Shown here: positions 51,416 to 59,709 of the stretch, in pieces
Numbering within the stretch: the stretch's first letter is position 1
Layout of the letters: each line of letters starts with the position of its first letter
From: Acidimicrobiaceae bacterium
GTDB taxonomy: Bacteria; Actinomycetota; Acidimicrobiia; Acidimicrobiales; UBA8190
DNA: 59,709 bases
Assembly (NCBI GenBank): GCA_003151475.1
Contig: PLXQ01000056.1
Coordinates: 1 to 59,709 of the forward strand
Direction: 5' to 3'
Notes under the pieces: generated by a model
What the model saw: the letters and a program-made list of their open reading frames with translations, nothing else
Told to the model about the DNA's origin: nothing
Databases searched by the model: none
Position numbers and translations under genes: made by a program

Positions 51416-52651
51416 TCATTCGAAGTCGCGGCGATCGAAGGGGCCCACCACCGACAACGTCCGCTGTTCGTCGGCCAGTTTCCTGGCCACGGTGCCCACG
51501 TCCTCCACGGTGACGGCTTCGACGCGGGCGAGCAGATCGTCCACGTCGAGGACGTGCCCGTGCAGGAGCAGGCTGGAACCGATCCGGCTCATCCGGGCCC
51601 CCGAGTCCTCGAGCGACAGCAGCGTCTCGGCCCGGAGATGGCCCCGGGCCACCGACAGTTCGCGCTCGGTGATCCCGTCCTCGCCCAGATGGTTCAACTC
51701 GCCGTTGACGAGATCGAGCACCTCGCGGGCGTGCTCGGGCGCGGTGCCGACGTTCACGGTCAGTGCTCCGATCTCGTCGTAGTGGGTCCGCTCCGACCAG
51801 ATCGAATAGGCCAGACCGCGGCGCTCGCGGATCTCCTGAAACAGACGACTGGCCACGCCTCCGCCGAGGACGTGGTTCAGCACGGCCAGGGACCAGCGAT
51901 CCTCGGAGTGCCGGCCCGGGGCCCGCAGACCGACCACCAGGTGGACCTGCTCGGTGGGTCGATGGGTGACGACCAGAGTCTGCGCCGGAGTGTCGGGCGG
52001 TCTCCGGCTGGGGCCGGAACCTCCCGAACGCCCGGTGAAACGCCGTTCGACCTCGGCCGCCAGCTGCCCGTGGTCCAGATCGCCGGCGGCCGAGAGCACG
52101 AGGTTGCCGGTGCGGTAGTGGCGCTCGAAGAAACGCCGGATCTCTGGCTCGCCGAGAGCCGACACGCTGGCCGGCGCGCCGAGTACCTCCCGGCCGAGAG
52201 GGTGGTCGGGGAACAGCGCTCCCACGCACTGCTCGGCCGCCAGGTCAGAGGGCTCGTCGGCGTGCATGAGGATCTCGTCCAGGATCACCTGGCGTTCGGC
52301 CTCGATGTCCACGGCCCGCAGGGCCGGGTCCGTCATGATGGCGCCGAGGACGTCGAGGCCGAGAGGCAAATCCTCCGAGAGCAGCCGGATGTAGAAGACC
52401 GTGTACTCCTTGGTGGTGAAGGCGTTCATGTCCCCACCGACCTCGTCCACCGCCTCGGCGATGTCGGCCGCGCTCCACGACGGCGTGCCCTTGAACAACA
52501 GGTGCTCGAGAAAATGTGACGCGCCCGAGCGCCGGTCGTCTTCGTCGCGCGAGCCGGTTCCCACCCACACACCGAGCGTGACCGACCGGGCGTCGGCCAT
52601 CGGCTCGGTGACCAACCGGATCCCGCAGTCAAGTACCTCGGTCCGGATCAC
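51416..52651 (-). CDS. M16-family zinc metallopeptidase (insulinase/pitrilysin type)
   Basis: This 411-residue protease has the inverted zinc motif HFLEH (H46, E49, H50). The distal acidic region follows (VGGDMNAFTTKEYTVFY, ERQVILDEILMHAD), with the second LuXS/M16-like domain containing the RxxGLAYS-type motif (RERRGLAYSIWS). The family degrades peptides or processes signals; a gene in this position next to pnp is common in Gram-positives (PqqL/YmxG-type). The GTG at 52651 is the first in-frame start after the pnp stop. Confidence 0.92.
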   Translation of the reverse strand: MIRTEVLDCGIRLVTEPMADARSVTLGVWVGTGSRDEDDRRSGASHFLEHLLFKGTPSWSAADIAEAVDEVGGDMNAFTTKEYTVFYIRLLSEDLPLGLDVLGAIMTDPALRAVDIEAERQVILDEILMHADEPSDLAAEQCVGALFPDHPLGREVLGAPASVSALGEPEIRRFFERHYRTGNLVLSAAGDLDHGQLAAEVERRFTGRSGGSGPSRRPPDTPAQTLVVTHRPTEQVHLVVGLRAPGRHSEDRWSLAVLNHVLGGGVASRLFQEIRERRGLAYSIWSERTHYDEIGALTVNVGTAPEHAREVLDLVNGELNHLGEDGITERELSVARGHLRAETLLSLEDSGARMSRIGSSLLLHGHVLDVDDLLARVEAVTVEDVGTVARKLADEQRTLSVVGPFDRRDFE

Positions 52652-52694
52652 CGCGGAGGCCGCGGTGGTCCGGACAGTGTCGGCGTGCCGACGA

Positions 52695-55202
52695 TCACCG
52701 ACGCCGAGGGCGCCGGGGACGGTTGTCACCGCGGTCGCGGTCGCCCCCACCCGACGCCGGCGCCGGCGCCGGACCGAGATCACCGAGATCGCCGGTGAGC
52801 TCGGCCTCGAAGGCCGACTCGAACGAGGCGACCGGTGCTCCCGTGGACGCCAGTGCAGATGTTGACGACCCGCCATTGCGACCGCCGCGATCGCCACCAC
52901 GGTCACCGCCGCCGCGCTCACCACCACGGTCGCTTCCTCGGTCAGAACCGCGGTCAGAACCCCGGTCAGAACCGCGGTCAGAACCGCGGTCGGACGACGA
53001 GCTCGGCCCGCCGCCCCCGGCCGGAGCCGTCGGCGGGTCTCCCACCAGCGACAGCGAGACCTTGCCCTGAGGGTCGATGTCGTCCACCTTCACCTCGAGC
53101 TCCTGGCCCAGAGACAGGACGTCCTCCACCCGGTCGACCCGCTTGCCGCCGCCGATCTTCGAGATGTGGAGCAGACCGTCGCGGCCCGGGAGGATGTTGA
53201 CGAAGGCACCGAACTTGGTGATGTTCACCACCTTGCCCGGGTAGACACCTCCGACATCGGCCTCGGGGGGCTCCACGATGAGGAAGATGCGCTTGCGCGC
53301 CTCCTCGACGGCGGCGCCGTCCTTGGCCCCGATGGTGACGAGACCGAACATGCCGTCGTCGTCGACGGTGATGTCGGCGCCCGTCTCGGCCTGCAGGGTG
53401 TTGATGACCTTGCCCTTGGGACCGATGACCTCGCCGATCCGGTCCACCGGGATCTGGAAGGAGACGATCTTCGGGGCGTTCTCGGCCACCTCGGGTCGGG
53501 GTCCGGCGATGGCGCCGGCCATGACCTCGAGGATCTTGAGACGGGCGTCGCGGGCCTGGCTGAGCGCCTGGGACAGCACGTCCGAGGGGAGGCCGTCGAT
53601 CTTGGTGTCGAGCTGCAGAGCGGTGATGGTGTCGCTCGTGCCCGCCACCTTGAAGTCCATGTCACCGAAAGCGTCTTCGGCGCCCAGGATGTCGGTCAAG
53701 GTGACGTAACGACCGGAGTCGAAGACGAGGCCCATGGCGATGCCGGCCACCGGCGCCTTGATGGGCACGCCGGCGTCCATGAGCGAGAGCGACGATCCGC
53801 AGACCGACGCCATCGACGTGGAGCCGTTCGAGGACAGCACTTCGGACACCAACCGCAGTGTGTAGGGGAACTCCTCTTGCAGGGGCACCACGGGCAGAAG
53901 GGCCCGCTCGGCCAGGAGGCCGTGGCCGATCTCACGCCGCTTGGGGCCGCGCATGAAGCCCGTCTCTCCGGTGGAGAAGGGAGGGAAGTTGTAGTGGTGC
54001 ATGTAGCGCTTGAAATCGTCGATGCCGATGGTGTCCAGCATCTGGTTCATTCGGGGCATGCCCAAGGTGGTGATGTTCAGCACCTGGGTCTCACCTCGCT
54101 GGAAGAGGCCGCTGCCGTGGGCCGTGGGGAGCAAGTCGACCTCGGCCGACACCGGGCGGAGATCGGAGGTGCCCCGACCGTCGATACGGATGCCCTCCTC
54201 CACGATCCGGGTACGGACGATCTTCTTGGTGAGCGAACGCACCGCCGCCTTGATCTCACGGGTGCGATCGGGGAATTCCGACTCCAGGTCGCCCATGATC
54301 GACTGCGTGGCCCCGTCGAGCGCGGCGTTTCTGTCCGACTTCTCCGTGATGGAGTTGGCCTTGGTGATCAGGTCGCTTCCGACCTCGGTCACCCGGGCAT
54401 AGACGTCGTCCTCGTAGTCGGTAAACAGCGTGTAGCTGATCGGGGGCTTCTTCCCCGCCTTGGCCACGAGGGCGCGCTGGAGCTCGATCGACTCGCGGAT
54501 CCAGGTCTTGGCCGACTCGAGACCCTCGGCCAGGACCTCCTCGGTCACCCGGGGGGTCCCAGCTTCGTAGAAGCCCCAGGACTTCTCCGTGCCGCCGGCC
54601 TCCACCATCATGATGGCGATCTCGGCGTCGGCCTCCTCCGACAGTGCCCGTCCGGCGACAACGAGCTCGAAGCACGATTCGTCACCTTCCTGGTAGGTGG
54701 CGTGGGGGATCCAGGTCCCCTCTTGCGACCAGGCCACCCGGACGGCACCGATGGGCCCTTCGAAGGGGATGCCCGACAGCATCAATGCCGCCGAGGCGCC
54801 GTTGATGGCCAGCACGTCGTGGGGATTCTCCAGGTCGGAGCCGAGAACGGTTCCGACCACGTGGACCTCGTTTCTGAAGCCCTCGGGGAATGACGGCCGC
54901 AGGGGCCGGTCGATCAGGCGGTCGGTCAGGATGGCCTGGTCCGGTGCCTTTCCCTCCCGACGGAAGAACGAACCCGGGATCTTGCCAATCGCGTACATCC
55001 GCTCTTCGATGTCGACCGTCAGCGGGAAGAAGTCGGTTCCCTCCCTGACGCCCTTCGATGCGGTGGCCGTGACGAGGATCATGGTGTCGCCGATGCGACC
55101 CAGGACTGCTCCGTCGGCCTGACCGGCGAGCTTGCCCGTCTCGAATGAAAGTGTGCGGTCGGTCCCACTGATGGGGGCCGACACGGTGATGGCGTCCGCC
55201 AT
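52695..55202 (-). CDS. pnp: Polyribonucleotide phosphorylase with DRGS-repeat tail
   Basis: PNPase is a phosphorolytic 3'-5' exoribonuclease of the RNA degradosome. The 835-residue product has two RNase PH domains (residues about 1-230 and 330-560), with FFRREGKAPDQAILTDRLIDRPLRPSFP in the first. A KH domain follows (IGEVIGPKGKVINTLQAETGADITV, about 575-600), then an S1 domain (GGVYPGKVVNITKFGAFVNILPGRDGLLHIS). The last 120 residues are low-complexity: six DRGS/DRGG units, Gly/Arg/Asp-rich stretches and an Arg-rich end. The ATG at 55202 has a GGAG ribosome site. Confidence 0.97.
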   Translation of the reverse strand: MADAITVSAPISGTDRTLSFETGKLAGQADGAVLGRIGDTMILVTATASKGVREGTDFFPLTVDIEERMYAIGKIPGSFFRREGKAPDQAILTDRLIDRPLRPSFPEGFRNEVHVVGTVLGSDLENPHDVLAINGASAALMLSGIPFEGPIGAVRVAWSQEGTWIPHATYQEGDESCFELVVAGRALSEEADAEIAIMMVEAGGTEKSWGFYEAGTPRVTEEVLAEGLESAKTWIRESIELQRALVAKAGKKPPISYTLFTDYEDDVYARVTEVGSDLITKANSITEKSDRNAALDGATQSIMGDLESEFPDRTREIKAAVRSLTKKIVRTRIVEEGIRIDGRGTSDLRPVSAEVDLLPTAHGSGLFQRGETQVLNITTLGMPRMNQMLDTIGIDDFKRYMHHYNFPPFSTGETGFMRGPKRREIGHGLLAERALLPVVPLQEEFPYTLRLVSEVLSSNGSTSMASVCGSSLSLMDAGVPIKAPVAGIAMGLVFDSGRYVTLTDILGAEDAFGDMDFKVAGTSDTITALQLDTKIDGLPSDVLSQALSQARDARLKILEVMAGAIAGPRPEVAENAPKIVSFQIPVDRIGEVIGPKGKVINTLQAETGADITVDDDGMFGLVTIGAKDGAAVEEARKRIFLIVEPPEADVGGVYPGKVVNITKFGAFVNILPGRDGLLHISKIGGGKRVDRVEDVLSLGQELEVKVDDIDPQGKVSLSLVGDPPTAPAGGGGPSSSSDRGSDRGSDRGSDRGSDRGSDRGGERGGGDRGGDRGGRNGGSSTSALASTGAPVASFESAFEAELTGDLGDLGPAPAPASGGGDRDRGDNRPRRPRRR
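52939..52991. repeat. 12-bp minisatellite in the pnp tail
   Basis: Four units of cggtcagaaccg (one with a single change) run from 52939 to 52986, plus a partial fifth. Each encodes DRGS, so copy-number change keeps frame and alters only tail length. Confidence 0.85.
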
Positions 55203-55398
55203 GTGTCTCCTCTTGTGCGTCGCGGGCATCTGTCAGGCCAGTTCCCAGTCGTCCATCACCCCGGTGCCGGCGCTGAACATCGCCGCCTGACCTCGGGTTG
55301 ACCGTGATCGTGGCGACAGATGGTCGGTGCGAGCCGGTACGGGTGACCGGCGACTGGCAGCTGACGGCTGTCCAGATGCCCTGATCCAACTGTTTCTC

Positions 55399-55415
55399 GG
55401 GCGGGGGCTCCGCCC
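55399..55415 (-). terminator. Hairpin between rpsO and pnp
   Basis: GGGCGG-AGCCC-CCGCCC on the minus strand forms a 6-bp stem in the 284-base rpsO-pnp gap. No U-run follows. In many bacteria this gap holds an RNase III/PNPase autoregulatory hairpin, so processing rather than termination is plausible. Confidence 0.35.
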
Positions 55416-55486
55416 TGTGTCCGGGAAGGGTCCCCCCTACCCGGGTGGTACCCGTCCGGCCTGCTGGCCGCCCGGGGACCGGACCG

Positions 55487-55744
55487 CTAGCGGCGGATGC
55501 CGAGACGGCCGATGATCGACCGGTAGCGTTCGACGTCGTTGTCCCGCACATAGTCGAGAAGCCGACGCCGCTGACCGATGATCTTCATCAACCCTCGTCG
55601 GGTGTGATGGTCGCCCTTGTGGACCTTCAGGTGCTCCGTGAGATGGGTGACGCGCTCGGTGAGGAGTGCGATCTGCACCTCGGGAGAACCGGTATCGGTC
55701 TCGTGCAGGCGGTATTCGGCAATCGTCGCAGGCTTGTCGGGCAT
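55487..55744 (-). CDS. rpsO: 30S ribosomal protein S15
   Basis: S15 binds the central domain of 16S rRNA. The 85-residue product matches the family in full: [57 protein letters not shown], with the usual C-terminal [11 protein letters not shown]. The ATG at 55744 gives a slightly short N-terminus, normal for S15. It is upstream of pnp, the conserved rpsO-pnp pair. Confidence 0.98.
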   Translation of the reverse strand: MPDKPATIAEYRLHETDTGSPEVQIALLTERVTHLTEHLKVHKGDHHTRRGLMKIIGQRRRLLDYVRDNDVERYRSIIGRLGIRR

Positions 55745-55844
55745 GTGTGAAGAACGACCTCGGAAAGACTTGGGGGCGGTGCAGGCGTCGAAGCCCGTCG
55801 CCCCCACCCGGATCCCACCGGGACGGCGCCCCGGCTGTTAAGTG

Positions 55845-55850
55845 ACTCTA
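55845..55850 (-). promoter_or_regulatory. Possible rpsO -10 element
   Basis: TAGAGT on the minus strand lies about 100 bases before the rpsO ATG in the 184-base gap after ribF. No good -35 is visible at the right distance. Confidence 0.3.
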
Positions 55851-55928
55851 GCAGGCAGTTTCCTCCCCCGTCCGCACCGGCTCGGGCCTGGGCGAATGCG
55901 CGTGCCTGGGGACGCCGCGTCGAGCCCG

Positions 55929-56924
55929 TCAGTGTGCTTTGGTGGACAGAACGGCCCGGGTCGCCTCCACGTCCAGGGTCATCTGGGTCACCAATTCGTC
56001 GATCCCGGGGAAGCGCTTTTCGTCTCGGAGTCGCTCCACGAACGCCACCTGGGCCTGCTCGTCGTAGAGGTCGCCGCCGAAGTCGAGGAGAAAGGCTTCG
56101 AGGATGGGGGCGTCGGCGGGGGCGTAGAAGGTGGGCCGGCGACCGAGCGAGACCGCGGCGGCATGGACCGACCCGTCGGGTCGGCCGTACCAGCAGGCGT
56201 AGATACCTTCGCCCGGCAGGGCCACGTCGCCGGGGACATCGACATTGGCCGTGGGGAAACCGAGCTCGGGACCGCCCCGGCCGTCGCCGTGCACCACCAC
56301 CCCGCGGACCTGGTGGGGCCGGCCGAGCAGTCGCCCGGCCGCGGCCACGTCGCCGGCGGCCAGGAGGCGACGGATACGGGTGGAGGAGACGGCCTCGCCC
56401 GCTTTGTCGGCTTCGAGGCCGAGACCGACCACCTCGAATCCGTGTCGGGCTCCCATCTCCGTCAAAAGCGCCACATTTCCCTTGCGGCCGTGGCCGAAAT
56501 GGAAGTCCTCCCCCACCACCACCAGGCGGGCGCCGAGGCCACGGACGAGAACCTCGAGGACGAAGTCCTCGGCCGACTCGTTGGCCCGGGCTTCGTCGAA
56601 CTCGACCACCACGGTCCGGTCGATCCCGGTGGCGGCCAGGAGCTCGAGCTTCTGGTCGAGGTCGGTGAGCAGCAGAGGGGCCGACTCGGGACGCACGACG
56701 GTGGCCGGGTGCCGGTCGAAGGTGACCACCACGGTGTCGAGGTTGCGCTGATGGGCCATGGAGCCGAGAGCGGTGATCAGATGGCGGTGGCCGGTGTGGA
56801 CGCCGTCGTAGGCGCCGATGGTGACGGCCGATCCGCGCGCCGGGGGCGTGCAGTTTTCGGGCCCCACGATGACCTCCATCGGGCCGAGGTTAGTTGTGCG
56901 GTCCCTGGCCCCCGTCGTGCTCAT
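55929..56924 (-). CDS. ribF: Bifunctional riboflavin kinase / FAD synthetase
   Basis: RibF converts riboflavin to FMN and then FAD. The 331-residue product has the N-terminal adenylyltransferase domain (VTIGAYDGVHTGHRHLI, VTFDRHP, GEDFHFGHGRKGN, SSTRIRRLL) and the C-terminal kinase domain (PELGFPTANVDVPG, then GIYACWYG and LEAFLLDFGGDLY). The ATG at 56924 overlaps the truB stop; an ATG at 56879 is an alternative. Confidence 0.95.
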   Translation of the reverse strand: MSTTGARDRTTNLGPMEVIVGPENCTPPARGSAVTIGAYDGVHTGHRHLITALGSMAHQRNLDTVVVTFDRHPATVVRPESAPLLLTDLDQKLELLAATGIDRTVVVEFDEARANESAEDFVLEVLVRGLGARLVVVGEDFHFGHGRKGNVALLTEMGARHGFEVVGLGLEADKAGEAVSSTRIRRLLAAGDVAAAGRLLGRPHQVRGVVVHGDGRGGPELGFPTANVDVPGDVALPGEGIYACWYGRPDGSVHAAAVSLGRRPTFYAPADAPILEAFLLDFGGDLYDEQAQVAFVERLRDEKRFPGIDELVTQMTLDVEATRAVLSTKAH

Positions 56925-57835
56925 CCGCTCGCCACCAAGACGCAGGCGGCCACCATCCGGTCGCTCTCGGTGCCTTGGTAGATGGCGAGGAGCTGTCCCC
57001 GCCGGTCCACCAGGGCCCAGGGGCCGGTCCCGGGAGCGCCCAGCGCCACCTTGTCGAGAGCGAGGCCGTGCGAGACCTGGCGGGTGACGTCGTCGTCCAC
57101 CTCGACCTGTGTCATGTCCCGCATGGCCTGGACGGGGGTGAGGATGTGCGCCGGGGTGAGCTCGTCTATGCGGTGGGCCTCCGCCACACCGAACGAGCCC
57201 ACCCGGGTCCGCCGTAGATGGCGGAGATGGGCCCCGCCGCCGAGGGCGGCACCGAGGTCGGCGGCCAGCACCCGGATGTAGGTGCCCGACGAGCACTCGA
57301 CGACGACGCGGAAGGTGCCCGGCTCGTCTCCCGGAGAGATCACGTCGAAGCGGCTCACGGTGACCGGCCGCGCCGGTCGGTCGACTTCGAGACCGGCCCG
57401 GGCCAGCTCATGGAGACGGCGACCGTCGATCTTCACGGCCGAAACCATGGGCGGGACCTGCTCGATGGCACCGGTGAGGGTGGCCGCCGCGCTCCGGACC
57501 TCGGTCAGCGTGACCGCACTCATGTCCCAGGTCCCGGTCACCTCACCCGAGGCGTCGAGGGTGGAGGTGGCTTTGCCGAGGACGACTTCGCCTTCGTACT
57601 GCTTTCCCAGAGCGGTCAGGAAACGCAGTGTCCGGGTCACCCGGCCGATGCCGACGAGGAGGATCCCGGTGGCGTCGGGATCGAGGGTACCGGCATGGCC
57701 CACGCGCCGCTGGCCGAAGATCCGGCGGCAGCGGGCCACGACATCGTGCGAGGTCCAACCGGGCTCCTTGTCCACCACCGCCAACCCCAGGGGTCCATCG
57801 TCGCCCTGGCGTCCCGCTTTAGCGGGCATCGTCAC
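56921..57835 (-). CDS. truB: tRNA pseudouridine-55 synthase
   Basis: TruB makes pseudouridine 55 in the T-loop of tRNAs. The 304-residue product has KEPGWTSHDVV and the catalytic GHAGTLDPDATG (D52). LGKQYEGEVVLGKATSTLD, PPMVSAVKIDGRRLHELAR and the C-terminal CSSGTYIRVLAADLG follow. The start is the GTG at 57835 or the ATG at 57829; both overlap the rbfA stop. The infB-rbfA-truB-ribF-rpsO-pnp order is ancestral. Confidence 0.96.
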   Translation of the reverse strand: MTMPAKAGRQGDDGPLGLAVVDKEPGWTSHDVVARCRRIFGQRRVGHAGTLDPDATGILLVGIGRVTRTLRFLTALGKQYEGEVVLGKATSTLDASGEVTGTWDMSAVTLTEVRSAAATLTGAIEQVPPMVSAVKIDGRRLHELARAGLEVDRPARPVTVSRFDVISPGDEPGTFRVVVECSSGTYIRVLAADLGAALGGGAHLRHLRRTRVGSFGVAEAHRIDELTPAHILTPVQAMRDMTQVEVDDDVTRQVSHGLALDKVALGAPGTGPWALVDRRGQLLAIYQGTESDRMVAACVLVASG

Positions 57836-58223
57836 CGGGCGGTTCGTCCCCGCCCTCGATGTCGCGCAGTCGCCGCAGGACTTCCTCCACCTGGAACCCG
57901 GCGGCCACGGCGGGGTCGGACTTGAAGACGAGCAGCGGCGTACGCTTGAGCCGGACTTGGCGACCGATCTCGCGTTGCAGGCTCACCCGTTCGTCGTCCA
58001 GAGCTTCGGCCGCCTCATCGGACAGAGAGCTCAGATAGACGATGGCCTGGCGCAGGTCGGGCGCGGTGTCCACCGACGTGACGGTGATCATGCGGAGCCG
58101 GTCGTCGATGTCCGACAGACGCTCGAGGGCGTCGGCCACGATCTCGCGCAGCACCTGGTTGACACGCGCCGTGCGCGGGTAGGGCGCTGGCGACTTGTCG
58201 TTCGAACGGCGACCGCGGACCAT
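57819..58223 (-). CDS. rbfA: Ribosome-binding factor A
   Basis: RbfA is a cold-shock factor for 16S rRNA maturation and 30S assembly. The 134-residue single KH-like domain shows RVNQVLREIVADALERLSD, ITVTSVDTAPDLRQAIVYLS, and LKRTPLLVFKSDPAVAAGFQVEEVLRRL. It starts directly after the infB stop. Confidence 0.95.
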   Translation of the reverse strand: MVRGRRSNDKSPAPYPRTARVNQVLREIVADALERLSDIDDRLRMITVTSVDTAPDLRQAIVYLSSLSDEAAEALDDERVSLQREIGRQVRLKRTPLLVFKSDPAVAAGFQVEEVLRRLRDIEGGDEPPGDDAR

Positions 58224-59709
58224 TCAGGTGCGCGGGATCTCGCGCTCCTCGAAGGTCTCGATGATGTCGCCATCCTTCAGGTCCTGGAAGTCCGACAAGC
58301 CGATCCCGCACTCGAAACCGGCCTGCACCTCGCGGGCGTCCTCCTTGAAACGGCGCAAGGAAGTGATCGTGCCCTTCCAGATGACGACGCCTTCACGCAG
58401 GAACCGGACCTTCGAGCCGCGGGTGATGACACCGTCGCGGACGTAGCAGCCGGCGACCGCACCCACCCGGGGAACCCGGAAGACGGTCCGGACCTCGGCC
58501 TCGCCGGTGACGACCTCCTCGACCTCGGGGGCGAGCATGCCCACCATGGCCTTCTCGATCTCCTCCAGGAGCTTGTAGATCACTTCGTAGGTCCGGATCT
58601 CGACGTCGCGTTCCACCGCCATCTCGCGTGCCCGGCGGTCGGGGCGGACGTTGAAGCCGATGATGGTGGCGTTGGACGCCACCGCCAGTTGGACATCGTT
58701 CTCGGTGATGCCGCCGACGCCGCGGTGGACGAAGCTCAGCTTCACGTCGGGTCGCTCCAGCTTGCGGAGGCTGTCGGTGATCGCCTCCAGGGTGCCCTGG
58801 ACGTCGGCCTTCAAGATGAGGTTGAGAGTGGCCGCCTCGCCTCTCTGGATCTGCTCGAAGAGGTCCTCGAGCCGCGCTCCGGGTGCCGTGGGCGAAGGTG
58901 CGTGGCCGGCCACCCGGTAACGGCGCTCGCGCGCTTCACCGATGGTGCGGGCCGTCGTCTGGTCCGAGGTGACGCGGAACTCGTCGCCCGCGGCCGGGGG
59001 CTCGGAGAAGCCGAGAACCTGGACCGGAGTGGAAGGGGGGGCCTCTTTGACCTGGTCACCGTGGTCGTCGATCAGGGCCTTCACCCGGCCCCAGGCGGCG
59101 CCGGCCACGATGGGGTCTCCCACCCGGAGGGTGCCGCTCTCGACCAGAAGATTGGCCACCGGTCCCCGCCCGGCTTCGAGATTGGCTTCGAGGACGGCAC
59201 CGCGGGCGCGCCCCTCGGGGCTGGCCTGCAATTCCTCGATCTCGGCCACCACGTTCAGCTGCTCGAGGAGATCGTCGATCCCGATGTTCTGCAGGGCCGA
59301 GACCTGGACCACGATCGTGTCGCCGCCCCACGCCTCGGGGACGAGGCCCCGCTCCGAGAGCTGCTGCAGGACATGGTTGATATCGGCATTCTCCCGGTCG
59401 ATCTTGTTCACCGCCACCACGATGGGAACGTCGGCGGCCCGGGCGTGGTCGATGGCTTCGACCGTCTGGGGCATGACCCCGTCGTCGGCCGCCACCACCA
59501 GGACGACGATGTCGGTCACCTTGGCGCCGCGGGCGCGCATGGCGGTGAAAGCTTCGTGGCCCGGGGTGTCGATGAACGTGATCCGGTGCCCGTCGCGCTC
59601 CACCTGGTAGGCGCCGATGTGCTGGGTTATCCCGCCCGCTTCACCGGCCACCACATTGGAGGAGCGAATCCGGTCGAGAAGAAGGGTCTTGCCGTGGTCG
59701 ACGTGGCCC
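58224..59709 (-). CDS. infB: Translation initiation factor IF-2 (5' part outside the window)
   Basis: IF-2 is the GTPase that places initiator tRNA on the 30S subunit. The window holds the C-terminal 495 or so residues. It starts at the right edge within the G1 loop (GHVDHGKT), followed by [12 protein letters not shown] (switch I), [16 protein letters not shown] (G3) and NKID (G4). Domain II and the C-terminal fMet-tRNA-binding domains follow, ending REIPRT. The N-terminal domain and start codon are cut off. Confidence 0.97.
   Translation of the reverse strand, partial: GHVDHGKTLLLDRIRSSNVVAGEAGGITQHIGAYQVERDGHRITFIDTPGHEAFTAMRARGAKVTDIVVLVVAADDGVMPQTVEAIDHARAADVPIVVAVNKIDRENADINHVLQQLSERGLVPEAWGGDTIVVQVSALQNIGIDDLLEQLNVVAEIEELQASPEGRARGAVLEANLEAGRGPVANLLVESGTLRVGDPIVAGAAWGRVKALIDDHGDQVKEAPPSTPVQVLGFSEPPAAGDEFRVTSDQTTARTIGEARERRYRVAGHAPSPTAPGARLEDLFEQIQRGEAATLNLILKADVQGTLEAITDSLRKLERPDVKLSFVHRGVGGITENDVQLAVASNATIIGFNVRPDRRAREMAVERDVEIRTYEVIYKLLEEIEKAMVGMLAPEVEEVVTGEAEVRTVFRVPRVGAVAGCYVRDGVITRGSKVRFLREGVVIWKGTITSLRRFKEDAREVQAGFECGIGLSDFQDLKDGDIIETFEEREIPRT

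Noticed and set aside
52939..52991. CRISPR-like short repeats
   Set aside because: The units are 12 bp, contiguous and encode DRGS inside pnp; there are no spacers. The 29-bp repeat at 25081 also lacks spacers.
53166..54893. Long plus-strand open frame opposite pnp
   Set aside because: Antisense shadow of pnp; no domain or ribosome site.
1..59709. tRNA or rRNA genes, prophage, integrative element or defence island
   Set aside because: I found no tRNA-like cloverleaf, rRNA segment, integrase, transposase or cluster of unknown accessory genes. The window is nearly all conserved core genes.

Overview
This window comes from a high-GC actinobacterium, most likely of the Acidimicrobiia type (inferred; no rRNA is present to confirm it). 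The supporting signs are a mraZ-to-divIVA division and cell-wall cluster with sepF and a Wag31-like DivIVA but no ftsA, an FtsZ tail ending in the actinobacterial DVPSFLR motif, SOS boxes of the CGAAC-N4-GTTCG type, a DUF3040 protein, frequent GTG/TTG starts and stop/start overlaps, and a TraR/DksA zinc-finger protein with a histone-H1-like lysine-rich tail. It is core chromosome. No phage, CRISPR array, defence island or complete mobile element was found; the only mobile sequence is what looks like the 5' end of a group II intron cut by the left edge.

Layout, left to right. Positions 1-135 are the intron-like end (minus strand) and 136-763 hold nothing I recognise. A secreted small protein (plus) is followed by the H1-tailed TraR/DksA protein (minus), divergent from ileS (plus). 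From 24664 down to 5512 runs one dense minus-strand cluster: mraZ, rsmH, ftsL, ftsI, murE, mraY, murD, ftsW, murG, murC, murB, ftsQ, ftsZ, pgeF, yggS, sepF, yggT, divIVA. It starts at a clear promoter carrying four GTGG MraZ boxes exactly 10 bp apart, and ftsZ has its own promoter. murF, normally between murE and mraY, is absent: murE and mraY overlap by 4 bp.

From 25133 to 28438 lie a lipoate-ligase-like gene, an HNH nuclease, a small Trp-rich protein, a ROK sugar kinase, a small membrane protein and a DUF3040 protein. From 28638 to 32711 is an SOS module. lexA (plus) is divergent from a LysM membrane protein resembling the Rv2719c/DivS class, and the LysM gene is followed by nrdR, a LmbE-type deacetylase and dinB (DNA polymerase IV) on the same strand. 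Four LexA boxes sit in the divergent region, one filling the -35/-10 spacer of the LysM promoter.

From 32739 to 59709 almost everything is on the minus strand. In transcription order: infB (5' end outside the window), rbfA, truB, ribF, rpsO, pnp, an M16 protease, dapB, two TetR regulators, a ferritin-like diiron protein, dapA, RNase J, ftsK, a D,D-carboxypeptidase, thrB, miaB, miaA, dapF, hflX, dapC, dapD, dapE.

The genes work together as an information-processing plus cell-envelope region. dapA, B, D, C, E and F form the complete succinylase route from aspartate semialdehyde to meso-diaminopimelate. MurE, whose DNPR motif specifies meso-DAP, consumes that product, and the Mur/Fts genes build and divide the wall. 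The oddest points are protein architectures (the Arg-rich repeat N-terminus of FtsI, the acidic insertion in the FtsK motor, the Cys-to-Ser change in DapF, the DRGS repeats in PNPase) and promoter architectures (MraZ boxes, LexA boxes, and a perfect 9-bp palindrome at the TetR/diiron promoter).
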